From the NCBI GenBank assembly GCA_012026925.1, contig VEPJ01000071.1, positions 1 through 38,324 on the forward strand: a DNA stretch of 38,324 nt. The letters are read 5' to 3'. Source of the stretch: Gammaproteobacteria bacterium (GTDB lineage Bacteria; Pseudomonadota; Gammaproteobacteria; Steroidobacterales; Steroidobacteraceae). Below the pieces are notes generated by a model. That model was given only the letters and a program-made list of their open reading frames with translations, had not been told where the DNA came from and made no database searches. Of the stretch, positions 8,293-14,510 are shown piece by piece (the stretch's first letter is position 1; each line of letters begins with the position of its first letter). The position numbers and the translations under genes were made by a program.

Positions 8293-8854
8293 GGGACTCA
8301 GGAAGCAGGCCCGCGACGAGTCCGGGCAGGATGTCCGGCCACGCCGTCGCGAGACGCGTGTCGAGGGTATTGCTGACCAGAACGCGTCCGCCCTCCGCCT
8401 CGGCCTCGAGTCCGCCGGAAACGCTCGCGTCGGAAACGATCGAGGATTTCGGGAAGCGACCGTGCGCTCGCGGCGCGTCGGCCGGGTTCACACGGATGAG
8501 ATCCCAGGCCCTGGCCGGCAGCTCCTCGGCCAGCGCCGCGAAGAGCGCTTCGTCGCCCTCGCCGCGCAATCGTGGGAGTTCCGCAAAGGCCAGCCGCTCG
8601 AGCCGTTCCGCGAGCGACAGGACCGCGCGCGCGCGGCGTTCGCGCGCCTGGTGCCGCGCTTCCGCAGTCGCCTCGTCCGCGAGCCGGCTCGCGGCCGCTG
8701 CCGCCGCTTCCGCCTCCAGCGCGGGTCGCAGCTAGCGCGCCTGCGCGAGGTCCGCGCGATAGGCGTCCGCGCGGGCCCGGGCATCGGCCCAGAGGGCCTG
8801 CACGTCCTCCGCGGCCTTGCTGCGCAGCGACTCGATCAGCTCGGCACGGCCCAT
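8270..8854 (-). pseudogene. atpE: V/A-type ATPase subunit E (peripheral stalk), interrupted by in-frame TAG at codon 41
   Basis: From the ATG at 8854, three bases after the subunit K stop, one frame runs to 8270 and would give 194 residues, the normal size for subunit E, but codon 41 is TAG (plus-strand bases 8732-8734). Before it lies MGRAELIESLRSKAAEDVQA and a helix ending LAQAR. After it the frame continues without break through LRPALEAEAAAAA, a long helix, and the E-type globular end (WDLIRVNPADAPRAH, TLDTRLATAWPDILPGLV). Subunit E pairs with G/H as the stator, so loss should uncouple the enzyme. No frameshift is seen, so one base change, for example CAG or GAG to TAG, would explain it. 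The first ordinary start codon after the stop in this frame is a TTG at 8569, too late to restore the helix. A sequencing error, a real nonsense mutation and stop-codon readthrough all remain possible. Confidence 0.85.
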
Positions 8855-8857
8855 GCC

Positions 8858-9091
8858 TCAGCCCTGCAGCAGGATCATCGCCGCAATCACGAAACCCAGG
8901 ATCACGATGGTCTCCGGGATCGCGAGCAGGATGATGATGGTCGCGGTCAGCTCGGGCTTCTCGGCCAGCGCGCCGGCACCCGATGCGCCGATGCGCGACT
9001 GGACCCACGCGGTGGCGATCGCGCTGATGCCGAGCGCAAGGGCTGCGGCGAAGGCCATCAGGACTTTGTCCCAGTTCACGACGACGTCCAT
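8858..9091 (-). CDS. atpK: V/A-type ATPase subunit K (proteolipid, rotor ring)
   Basis: 77 residues forming a single hairpin of two membrane helices, about residues 8-30 and 48-75, as in the Thermus-type ring and unlike the double-length eukaryotic protein. The ion-carrying acid is E60 in LLAIPETIVILG. The first helix (FAAALALGISAIATAWV) has no glutamine at the place where sodium-type rings usually have one, and the Y that often follows the glutamate in sodium sites is absent (ETIVILG), so proton use is more likely than sodium; this is an inference. The ATG at 9091 has a strong AGGAG ribosome binding site and lies ten bases after subunit I. The strong site fits the high copy number needed for the ring. 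The stop is three bases from the subunit E start. Confidence 0.93.
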   Translation of the reverse strand: MDVVVNWDKVLMAFAAALALGISAIATAWVQSRIGASGAGALAEKPELTATIIILLAIPETIVILGFVIAAMILLQG

Positions 9092-9101
9092 GGAAATCTC
9101 C

Positions 9102-10970
9102 TCACTCGACTTTCCTGAGCGGCTCGTACGGACGGCCGCCGGTCTCGATGAACTTGCTGAAGAACTCGACGTAGTGCAGGCGCAGCGCGTGGATCGCCGG
9201 CGCGAAGACACCGAGCAGCAGGTTGAAGGCGTGCAGCACCACCGCGACCGTCACGCCGACCCAGACGCTGCCGGCCGCGCCGGCCAGCCGGTTGGCGACG
9301 TACGCGAGCAGCACCGAGGCGAGGCCGACCGCCATGATGCGCGCGTAGGAGACGATGTTGCCGAGGTGGCGCAGCAGTTCGAACGGCGCGAGCAGCCCGC
9401 CCGTCAGCAGCAGCACCGGGCCGATCACCATCATCGCCATCAGCAGTGGCCGGCGCAGCAGTGCCGCGACGGGCGCGAAATAGGACGCGGCCACGCCGGC
9501 AATGCAGAGCAGCGCCAGCATGCTGAACATCCGGAACAGCGCCTCGCGCTTTCGATGACCCTTGAGCGCCGAGACGAAGCCCAGCGCGAGACCGACGAGG
9601 ACGTGGACGGCCCCCACCGCCAGCGCGAAATACAGCATCGGGATGATCGACGTGCGGCGATCGATGAGTGGCGTCTCGAGCCCGATGAGGCGCGCGCCCC
9701 AGTCGCCGAAGCACTCGCCGTAGAGCGCCCCGAAGATGATCGTGTAGGTCGATGCGACCAGCAGGATCTGGCCAGCCTGCCGCAGGACCCGCCGGTCCTT
9801 CGCGAACCGGATGAGGCCGGCCGCCGCTGCGAGCAGGACGACGCCGTAGCCGATGTCGCCCAGGATCATGCCGAAGAACAGCGGGAAGAAGATGCCGATG
9901 AACGGGGTCGGGTCGATCGAGGTGTAGCGCGGCGTGGGCAGGAGTTTCACCAACAACTCGAACGGGCGGAAATAAGGCGGGTTGCGGAACGCGACGGGCA
10001 CCTCGTCGAGGTCCTTCTGCAGGATCTCGCGCTCCTCGACCAGGACGGTCTCGCCATGCTTCGCCGCGAGCGACTTGCGCAAACCCTCCAGGCCGGCGGA
10101 GGGCATCCAGCCGTAGAGCACGAAGCAGCGATCCGTCTCGTAGACGGAGGCGCTGGTCCTGAGGAGCGCGAGGCGCTGACGCAGCCAACCCTGGACGTTC
10201 TCGTACAGGTTGCGCCACGACACGGCGAAGTCGTGCGCCGCCTTGTCGATCGCCGCGACCTCGCTCGACAGCTCGTCCTGCCGCTCGCGCGTGGCGCGGA
10301 GCTTCTCCGGGAGCGACAGGCCTTCGAGGTAGGAGGGCAGCGCGATTTCCGGGATGTGGTTGCCGCGCAGGCCTTCCTTCAGCCTGGACGCGAGGTCCTT
10401 CTCCGTCGTGAGCAGCCCGATGTACGTGCCGTCCTCGGCACGCGCGGTACGCACCTCTGCGCCGAGCAGCAGCTTGCCGGCGACGCGGGTGAGTTGCTCG
10501 AGGGCGGCCGGGTCGCGGACCTCGACGCCGATGAATTCGAGGCCCGCCGCCTCGGGCCCCTTGGGGACCAGCGACGCGACCGTGCTCAGGAACATCGTGT
10601 ATCGGCCGAGCTGCGCGAGTTCGCCATGCAGGGCATCCCTGCGCTTTGCCCGCGCTTCCGCCGCCTCCAGGTGCTTGCCCACCAGCGCCGCGATGGAGTT
10701 CACGGCGCGCGACGCGCTCAGGTACGACTCGCGGGTCCCGACCTTGGGCAGCAGCGCGAGCAGCCGCTCGACCTTGAGGCTCAGGTCCTCGAGGAAGAGC
10801 CTCTCCGCGAGCGTCCTGCCGTCGAGTGCGAGCGGACGCACCTCGAGAGCGGCGTGCTCGTCGATCCGCTCCCTGATCTCCGGGTCGATCTGCAGCACCT
10901 CGGCGTGCTGGATCGTCTCGAGCACGGGAAGCAGCGCCTGGCGCGGCCCCGTGATCTCGACCTTGGACAT
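9102..10970 (-). CDS. atpI: V/A-type ATPase subunit I (membrane stator, a-type)
   Basis: 622 residues from the ATG at 10970. Subunit I is the stator that forms the ion half-channels against the K ring. The N-terminal half is soluble and rich in helices (MSKVEITGPRQALLPVLETI, VERLLALLPKV, TREYL-like segments). From about residue 345 there are seven or eight membrane helices, starting at FIGIFFPLFFGMILGDIGYG, the conserved family signature for the membrane entry. Near the end SYARIMAVGLASVLLAYVAN and FNLLLGVFAPAIHALRLHYVEFFSKF match the a-subunit core, including the arginine facing the ring glutamate. A GTG 12 bases upstream is also possible, but the ATG gives the usual N-terminus and lies one base after the H stop (TAGGATG). 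Confidence 0.94.
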   Translation of the reverse strand: MSKVEITGPRQALLPVLETIQHAEVLQIDPEIRERIDEHAALEVRPLALDGRTLAERLFLEDLSLKVERLLALLPKVGTRESYLSASRAVNSIAALVGKHLEAAEARAKRRDALHGELAQLGRYTMFLSTVASLVPKGPEAAGLEFIGVEVRDPAALEQLTRVAGKLLLGAEVRTARAEDGTYIGLLTTEKDLASRLKEGLRGNHIPEIALPSYLEGLSLPEKLRATRERQDELSSEVAAIDKAAHDFAVSWRNLYENVQGWLRQRLALLRTSASVYETDRCFVLYGWMPSAGLEGLRKSLAAKHGETVLVEEREILQKDLDEVPVAFRNPPYFRPFELLVKLLPTPRYTSIDPTPFIGIFFPLFFGMILGDIGYGVVLLAAAAGLIRFAKDRRVLRQAGQILLVASTYTIIFGALYGECFGDWGARLIGLETPLIDRRTSIIPMLYFALAVGAVHVLVGLALGFVSALKGHRKREALFRMFSMLALLCIAGVAASYFAPVAALLRRPLLMAMMVIGPVLLLTGGLLAPFELLRHLGNIVSYARIMAVGLASVLLAYVANRLAGAAGSVWVGVTVAVVLHAFNLLLGVFAPAIHALRLHYVEFFSKFIETGGRPYEPLRKVE

Positions 10971-10971
10971 C

Positions 10972-11301
10972 CTAACGAGCACGGACCGCCTCCGGGATGA
11001 TCACGGAGATGCACTCGCGGACCCTTGGAACGAGCTCGTCGTCCCGCAGGTTCTCGACGGCGCCAACGGCTTTGCGCGCGGCCTCGAGGACGTGCGCGGC
11101 GCCCGCCTCGGCCGCCTCCCGAGCCGCGTTCTCGCCGCACTGGGATACGCCGGCAAGCCTGGCGAGCTCGGCCTGGTGGGACGCCTCGATCTCCCGCCGC
11201 GTCGCCTCGAGCCACAGGCTCGCTTTGTCGCGCTCGGCGTCGAGTTGCTCCCGAATCTCCCTTTCGACGCCGAGGATCTCCTGGAGAGTGCTCTGCTCCA
11301 T
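10972..11301 (-). CDS. V/A-type ATPase subunit G/H (peripheral stalk coiled coil)
   Basis: 109 residues from the ATG at 11301. The protein is almost wholly charged helix: EILGVEREIREQLDAERDKA, ATRREIEASHQAELARL, then a C-terminal part ending PEAVRAR. This matches the small coiled-coil G/H (AhaH-like) subunit that pairs with subunit E to form the peripheral stalk. It is the first gene of the operon, as in Thermus. Homology is weak at the residue level, as usual for coiled coils, so the call rests on size, coiled-coil pattern and position. Its TAG stop lies one base before the start of subunit I. That this gene, and three other genes in the window, use TAG as an ordinary stop argues against reassignment of TAG in this organism. 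Confidence 0.8.
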   Translation of the reverse strand: MEQSTLQEILGVEREIREQLDAERDKASLWLEATRREIEASHQAELARLAGVSQCGENAAREAAEAGAAHVLEAARKAVGAVENLRDDELVPRVRECISVIIPEAVRAR

Positions 11302-11319
11302 CGAGACGGACCCCGGCCG

Positions 11320-11336
11320 GCGACCCCCTGGGTCGC
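11320..11336 (-). other. Hairpin in the leader of the V-ATPase operon
   Basis: A perfect seven-base-pair stem GCGACCC/GGGTCGC with a three-base loop, ending 18 bases before the ATG of the first subunit gene. There is no run of T after it, so it is a poor intrinsic terminator; it may affect leader stability or translation, or be chance in a GC-rich leader. Confidence 0.4.
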
Positions 11337-11366
11337 GGCCATCACGGACACGCGCTCCCGCGAGCC

Positions 11367-11394
11367 AGTCTAGTCCGTACCGGCAACCGGACAA
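11367..11394 (-). promoter_or_regulatory. Candidate sigma-70 promoter of the V-ATPase operon
   Basis: On the minus strand TTGTCC (11394-11389) and TAGACT (11372-11367) are 16 bases apart; each matches four of six consensus bases. They lie in the 115-base gap between the LysR gene and the first ATPase gene, with a leader of about 60 bases. The match is modest and untested. Confidence 0.27.
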
Positions 11395-11416
11395 TCCGCA
11401 ATAGTGGAAGCCTGGC

Positions 11417-12349
11417 TCACCCGGCCAGCCGGCGCTCGCGCTCGACGTAATCCACGAACCGGCGAGCCGCGAGCGTCCTGAGCTGGTCCCTGCGCCAGAC
11501 GACCGACCAGCGACGCCGGATCGGAAACCGCGCCACGTCGAGGACGACGAGCCCGGCCCCACCGCGACGCCGCGCCGGGACCGACGATTCGACGACGAGG
11601 CGGGACACGACGGCGATGCCGAGCCCGGCGGCGACCGCGTGCTTGATCGCCTCGTTGCTGCCCAGGCTCATCGCGATCCGCGGCTCGAAGCCCGCCTCCG
11701 CGAAGTGCTCCTCGGCCACCAGCCGGGTGCCGCTGCCGGGCTCGCGCATCAGCCACCGGTCGCCGGCGAGCTGAGCGAGGCGGACCTTCCGCCCGGCCAG
11801 CGGATGCGTCGCCGGCGCGATGACGACCAGCGGGTTGTCCATGATCGGCGCGGTCTCCAGGGGCACGTCCGCCGGCGGCAGCATCATGACCGCAAGGTCG
11901 TCCTCGCCCCGATACAGCCGCTCGACGACGCGGTCGCGGTTCTCGACCGCGAGCTCGATTTCGACACCCGGGTGCTCCGCGGCGAACGGGCCCACGAGGT
12001 CCGGGACGAAGTACTCGGCCGTCGTTACCGATGCGATGCGCAATCTCCCGCGCACGAGGCCGCGGACCTCCGCCATGTTCGACTCGAAGCGCAGCCAGCA
12101 GCCGTCGATCTCGCCCACCGTCCGCTGCAGGGCCTCGCCCGCCTGCGTCAGCCGGATGCGACGTCCCACGGCCTCGAACAGTGGCTCGCCGACCGCCCGC
12201 GCCAGCTCGCGGAGCTGGACGCTCACCGTCGGCTGGGTCACGTGCAGTTCCTGTGCCGCCCGCGTGACGGAGCCGAGCCGGGCCACCGCCTCGAACGCGC
12301 GCAACTGCTGCGGGGTGATGCGCTGCAGGGACCGGGCCGGCCGTTTCAT
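11417..12349 (-). CDS. LysR-type transcriptional regulator
   Basis: 310 residues, the standard LysR length. The N-terminal winged helix-turn-helix is clear: ITPQQLRAFEAVARLGSVTR followed by AAQELHVTQPTVSVQLRELA at about residues 31-50. The rest is the two-lobed effector domain, with RGRLRIASVTTAEYFVP and the C-terminal GLGIAVVSR. The overall form is close to CbbR-like members (YFVPDLVGPFAAEHPGVE is typical of that group), though this does not prove a carbon-fixation role. It is divergent from the isocitrate dehydrogenase gene, with 94 bases between the start codons, so that gene is its most likely target and it probably also controls itself. The ATPase operon follows 115 bases downstream on the same strand and appears to have its own promoter. 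Confidence 0.92.
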   Translation of the reverse strand: MKRPARSLQRITPQQLRAFEAVARLGSVTRAAQELHVTQPTVSVQLRELARAVGEPLFEAVGRRIRLTQAGEALQRTVGEIDGCWLRFESNMAEVRGLVRGRLRIASVTTAEYFVPDLVGPFAAEHPGVEIELAVENRDRVVERLYRGEDDLAVMMLPPADVPLETAPIMDNPLVVIAPATHPLAGRKVRLAQLAGDRWLMREPGSGTRLVAEEHFAEAGFEPRIAMSLGSNEAIKHAVAAGLGIAVVSRLVVESSVPARRRGGAGLVVLDVARFPIRRRWSVVWRRDQLRTLAARRFVDYVERERRLAG

Positions 12350-12443
12350 AGGTTTTTCTCAATGCTTCTGATTAACAACAAATATTTTCATAAATGTGTT
12401 CGCGTCGCTAGTCTGCGCGCCATCCAACCCGCGAGGACACGTC
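12350..12443. promoter_or_regulatory. AT-rich divergent control region between lysR and icd
   Basis: Bases 12351-12396 are much richer in A and T than the rest of the window (for example ATTAACAACAAATATTTTCA at 12371-12390). They contain the small palindrome AAATATTT at 12380-12387 and several T-N11-A arrangements, which LysR regulators usually bind; these are frequent in any AT-rich DNA, so no exact operator is claimed. Both divergent promoters must lie here. The icd ribosome binding site GAGGA is at 12433-12437. Confidence 0.55.
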
Positions 12444-13973
12444 ATGGCCGCAGTCGAACTCGAACTCCTCGACCGGATCCGCAACGGTGCCGCCGACCCG
12501 CACGCGCCCTCGGCGAACACTGCCGTAGACGTGCCGGTCGCCGTGTCGTACGGCGACGGCATCGGCCCCGAGATCATGGAGGCGACGCTCGCGATCCTCG
12601 ATGCCGCGGGCGCAAGGATCGCTCCCCGCCAGATCGAGATCGGCGAGAAGGTCTATCGCTCCGGATACAGCGCCGGCATCGCCCCCGACGCCTGGAGCAC
12701 CCTGCGCGACACGCGGGTCCTGCTCAAGGCGCCGGTCACCACGCCCTCCGGCGGTGGCTACAAGAGCCTCAACGTGACGCTGCGCAAGACGCTCGGGCTG
12801 TACGCCAACGTCCGCCCTTGCGTCGGCTATGCGCCGTTCGTGGCGACCCGCCACCCGGAAATGAACGTCGTGATCGTCCGGGAGAACGAGGAAGACCTCT
12901 ACGCCGGCATCGAGCACCGGCAGACCGACGAGGTCTTCCAGTGCCTGAAGCTCATCACCCGGCCGGGCTGCGAAAGGATCGTGCGGTACGCGTTCGAGTA
13001 CGCGCGGAGCAACGGCCGCCGGCGCGTCACCTGCATGGTGAAGGACAACATCATGAAGATGACGGACGGGCTGTTCTACGAGGTCTTCCGCGAGATCGGC
13101 GCCTCGTACCCGGACATCGAGCAGGACCGCCAGATCATCGACATCGGCGCCGCCCGGCTCGCGACCCGCCCGGAACAGTTCGACGTCATCGTCACGCCGA
13201 ACCTCTACGGCGACATCCTGAGCGACGTCGCAGCCGAGCTGGCCGGCAGCGTCGGACTCGCCGGCAGTGCGAACATCGGCGAACGGGTCGCGATGTTCGA
13301 GGCCATCCACGGCAGCGCGCCCGACATCGCGGGGCGCGGCATCGCGAACCCGAGCGGCCTGCTGCTCTCGGCTGTGATGATGCTCGTCCACCTGCGCCAG
13401 GCGAATACGGCGACACTGGTGCACAACGCCTGGCTGCGCACGCTCGAGGAAGGCATCCACACGGCGGACGTGCGCGGCGGCCGGACGCGACGCACCGTAG
13501 GCACGCGCGCGTTCGCGGATGCGGTGATCGAGCGGCTCGGCGACGCGCCGCGAAAGCTCGCGCTCGTGGAGTATCGCAATCCGGACGCGCAGGCCGCGGC
13601 CGCCGAGTCGCGCCATCCGCGCAGGCCGCCGGCGACCAAGGCCACCGTCGGCGTGGACGTGTTCATCCACGACGGCTCCACCACCCCGGAAATCCTCGGC
13701 AGCCGGCTGTCTTCGCGCGAGACGCCCGCGCTGAAGCTGCGGATGATCACCAACCGCGGCGTCAAGGTCTGGCCGAACGGGTTCCCGGAGACCTTCTGCA
13801 CCGACCACTGGCGGTGCCGCTTCCAGGCCCGCAGCGACGGCGGCACGATCGACCACCGGGACATCATCGAGCTGCTCACGCGCATCACCGACGCCGGACT
13901 CGACGTGATCAAGACCGAGAACCTCTGCACCTTCGACGGCGTGGCCGGGTACGCACTCGGACAGGGGCAGTAA
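12444..13973 (+). CDS. icd: Isocitrate dehydrogenase with C-terminal extension, probably NAD-preferring
   Basis: 509 residues. It oxidises and decarboxylates isocitrate to 2-oxoglutarate in the citric acid cycle. Substrate and metal motifs are intact: GDGIGPEI (about 37-44), KSLNVTLRKTLGLYANVRP with S108, N110, R114 and R124, VIVRENEEDLYAGIEH, K200, and NLYGDILSD with D257 and D261. The cofactor loop is HGSAPDIAGRGIANP; the D-I pair (294-295) stands where NADP enzymes such as that of E. coli have K-Y, which is the known mark of NAD preference. Residues beyond about 385 (VDVFIHDGSTTPEILG onwards) form an extra domain, as in the Thermus-type enzyme of about 480-500 residues. The ATG at 12444 follows GAGGA with six bases between; an in-frame ATG at 12396 has no such site. 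The usual product name would be NADP-dependent, which the cofactor loop argues against. Confidence 0.93.
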   Translation: MAAVELELLDRIRNGAADPHAPSANTAVDVPVAVSYGDGIGPEIMEATLAILDAAGARIAPRQIEIGEKVYRSGYSAGIAPDAWSTLRDTRVLLKAPVTTPSGGGYKSLNVTLRKTLGLYANVRPCVGYAPFVATRHPEMNVVIVRENEEDLYAGIEHRQTDEVFQCLKLITRPGCERIVRYAFEYARSNGRRRVTCMVKDNIMKMTDGLFYEVFREIGASYPDIEQDRQIIDIGAARLATRPEQFDVIVTPNLYGDILSDVAAELAGSVGLAGSANIGERVAMFEAIHGSAPDIAGRGIANPSGLLLSAVMMLVHLRQANTATLVHNAWLRTLEEGIHTADVRGGRTRRTVGTRAFADAVIERLGDAPRKLALVEYRNPDAQAAAAESRHPRRPPATKATVGVDVFIHDGSTTPEILGSRLSSRETPALKLRMITNRGVKVWPNGFPETFCTDHWRCRFQARSDGGTIDHRDIIELLTRITDAGLDVIKTENLCTFDGVAGYALGQGQ

Positions 13974-14036
13974 CGGGCCCCTGCAGCCGGGCGGCCGCAA
14001 GGCAGTCGTGCCGGCAGGCGGCATTGCCGGTAATAT

Positions 14037-14054
14037 CCCCGCAGGGAAGCGGGG
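14037..14054 (+). other. Hairpin downstream of icd
   Basis: CCCCGC and GCGGGG are separated by the six-base loop AGGGAA, a perfect six-base-pair GC stem, 63 bases after the icd stop. No T-run follows. It could protect the 3' end of the icd message or be part of the leader of the next genes; the surrounding 100 bases hold no riboswitch consensus that I recognise. Confidence 0.35.
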
Positions 14055-14076
14055 ACGTCGCGTCGGGCGTCGCGCG

Positions 14077-14484
14077 ATGGGGACAGCGGCCGTACTTCGT
14101 CGACGTGGATCGAGTGACGCCGTGGGAAGTGTGGTTCCGATACAGCAGGCAGGCGCTCCGGGGTCGTCGTCCGATCGACGACCGGCCGGGAAGAAGCGTC
14201 GGCGCGTGTGGACTGCACTGGCCGTCGCAGGGCTCGCGCTGCCCGGCTGGCTCGTCGCGCCGGTCCCGGCGGATGCGGAAACGCCGCTCCCCGGCGAGCA
14301 GGTGCTGCAGCTCGCGGTCAGCGCCGGCACGGTCGAGCGGGGCGACCCAGGCCGCAAATCCGCGCAGGACCCGGACGGCTGGGATGGCCTTGTGACGCTC
14401 GTCGTCGAGTACCTGGACCCGACCGGGGGACTGGGCGAGGCAACCGCCAGGGTGGCGAACACGCAGGAACCGCCGTCGACCTGA
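14077..14484 (+). CDS. Possible small secreted protein of unknown function
   Basis: No family is recognised. The frame has a basic patch (KKRRR) followed by a hydrophobic stretch VWTALAVAGLALPGWLVAPV and PADA, then ETPLPGEQVLQLAV, which reads as a signal peptide cleaved near ADA. The mature part would be only about 70 residues, acidic, ending NTQEPPST. Third codon positions are mostly G or C, as in real genes of this window. The start is uncertain: ATG at 14077, or GTG at 14122, 14131 or 14206; none has a strong ribosome binding site, and 14206 would lose the basic patch. The stop is 26 bases before the GH17 gene on the same strand, so it may be cotranscribed with it. It could also be an untranslated leader with a chance open frame. 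Confidence 0.4.
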   Translation: MGTAAVLRRRGSSDAVGSVVPIQQAGAPGSSSDRRPAGKKRRRVWTALAVAGLALPGWLVAPVPADAETPLPGEQVLQLAVSAGTVERGDPGRKSAQDPDGWDGLVTLVVEYLDPTGGLGEATARVANTQEPPST

Positions 14485-14510
14485 CGGCGAATTTTTTGGA
14501 TGGGGTGGTG

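Noticed and set aside
8270-8569. Subunit E C-terminal part as a separate gene with a TTG start
   Set aside because: It would lack most of the stalk helix, has no ribosome binding site in place, and the same frame continues upstream to a proper ATG, so a single interrupted gene is the better reading.
8732-8734. TAG as a sense codon throughout this organism
   Set aside because: At least four neighbouring genes end in TAG at the expected length, so general reassignment is unlikely; only local readthrough stays open.
13974-14120. Possible riboswitch or structured RNA after icd
   Set aside because: Only one six-pair hairpin is clear; no consensus of a known class (cobalamin, c-di-GMP, glycine) could be matched.
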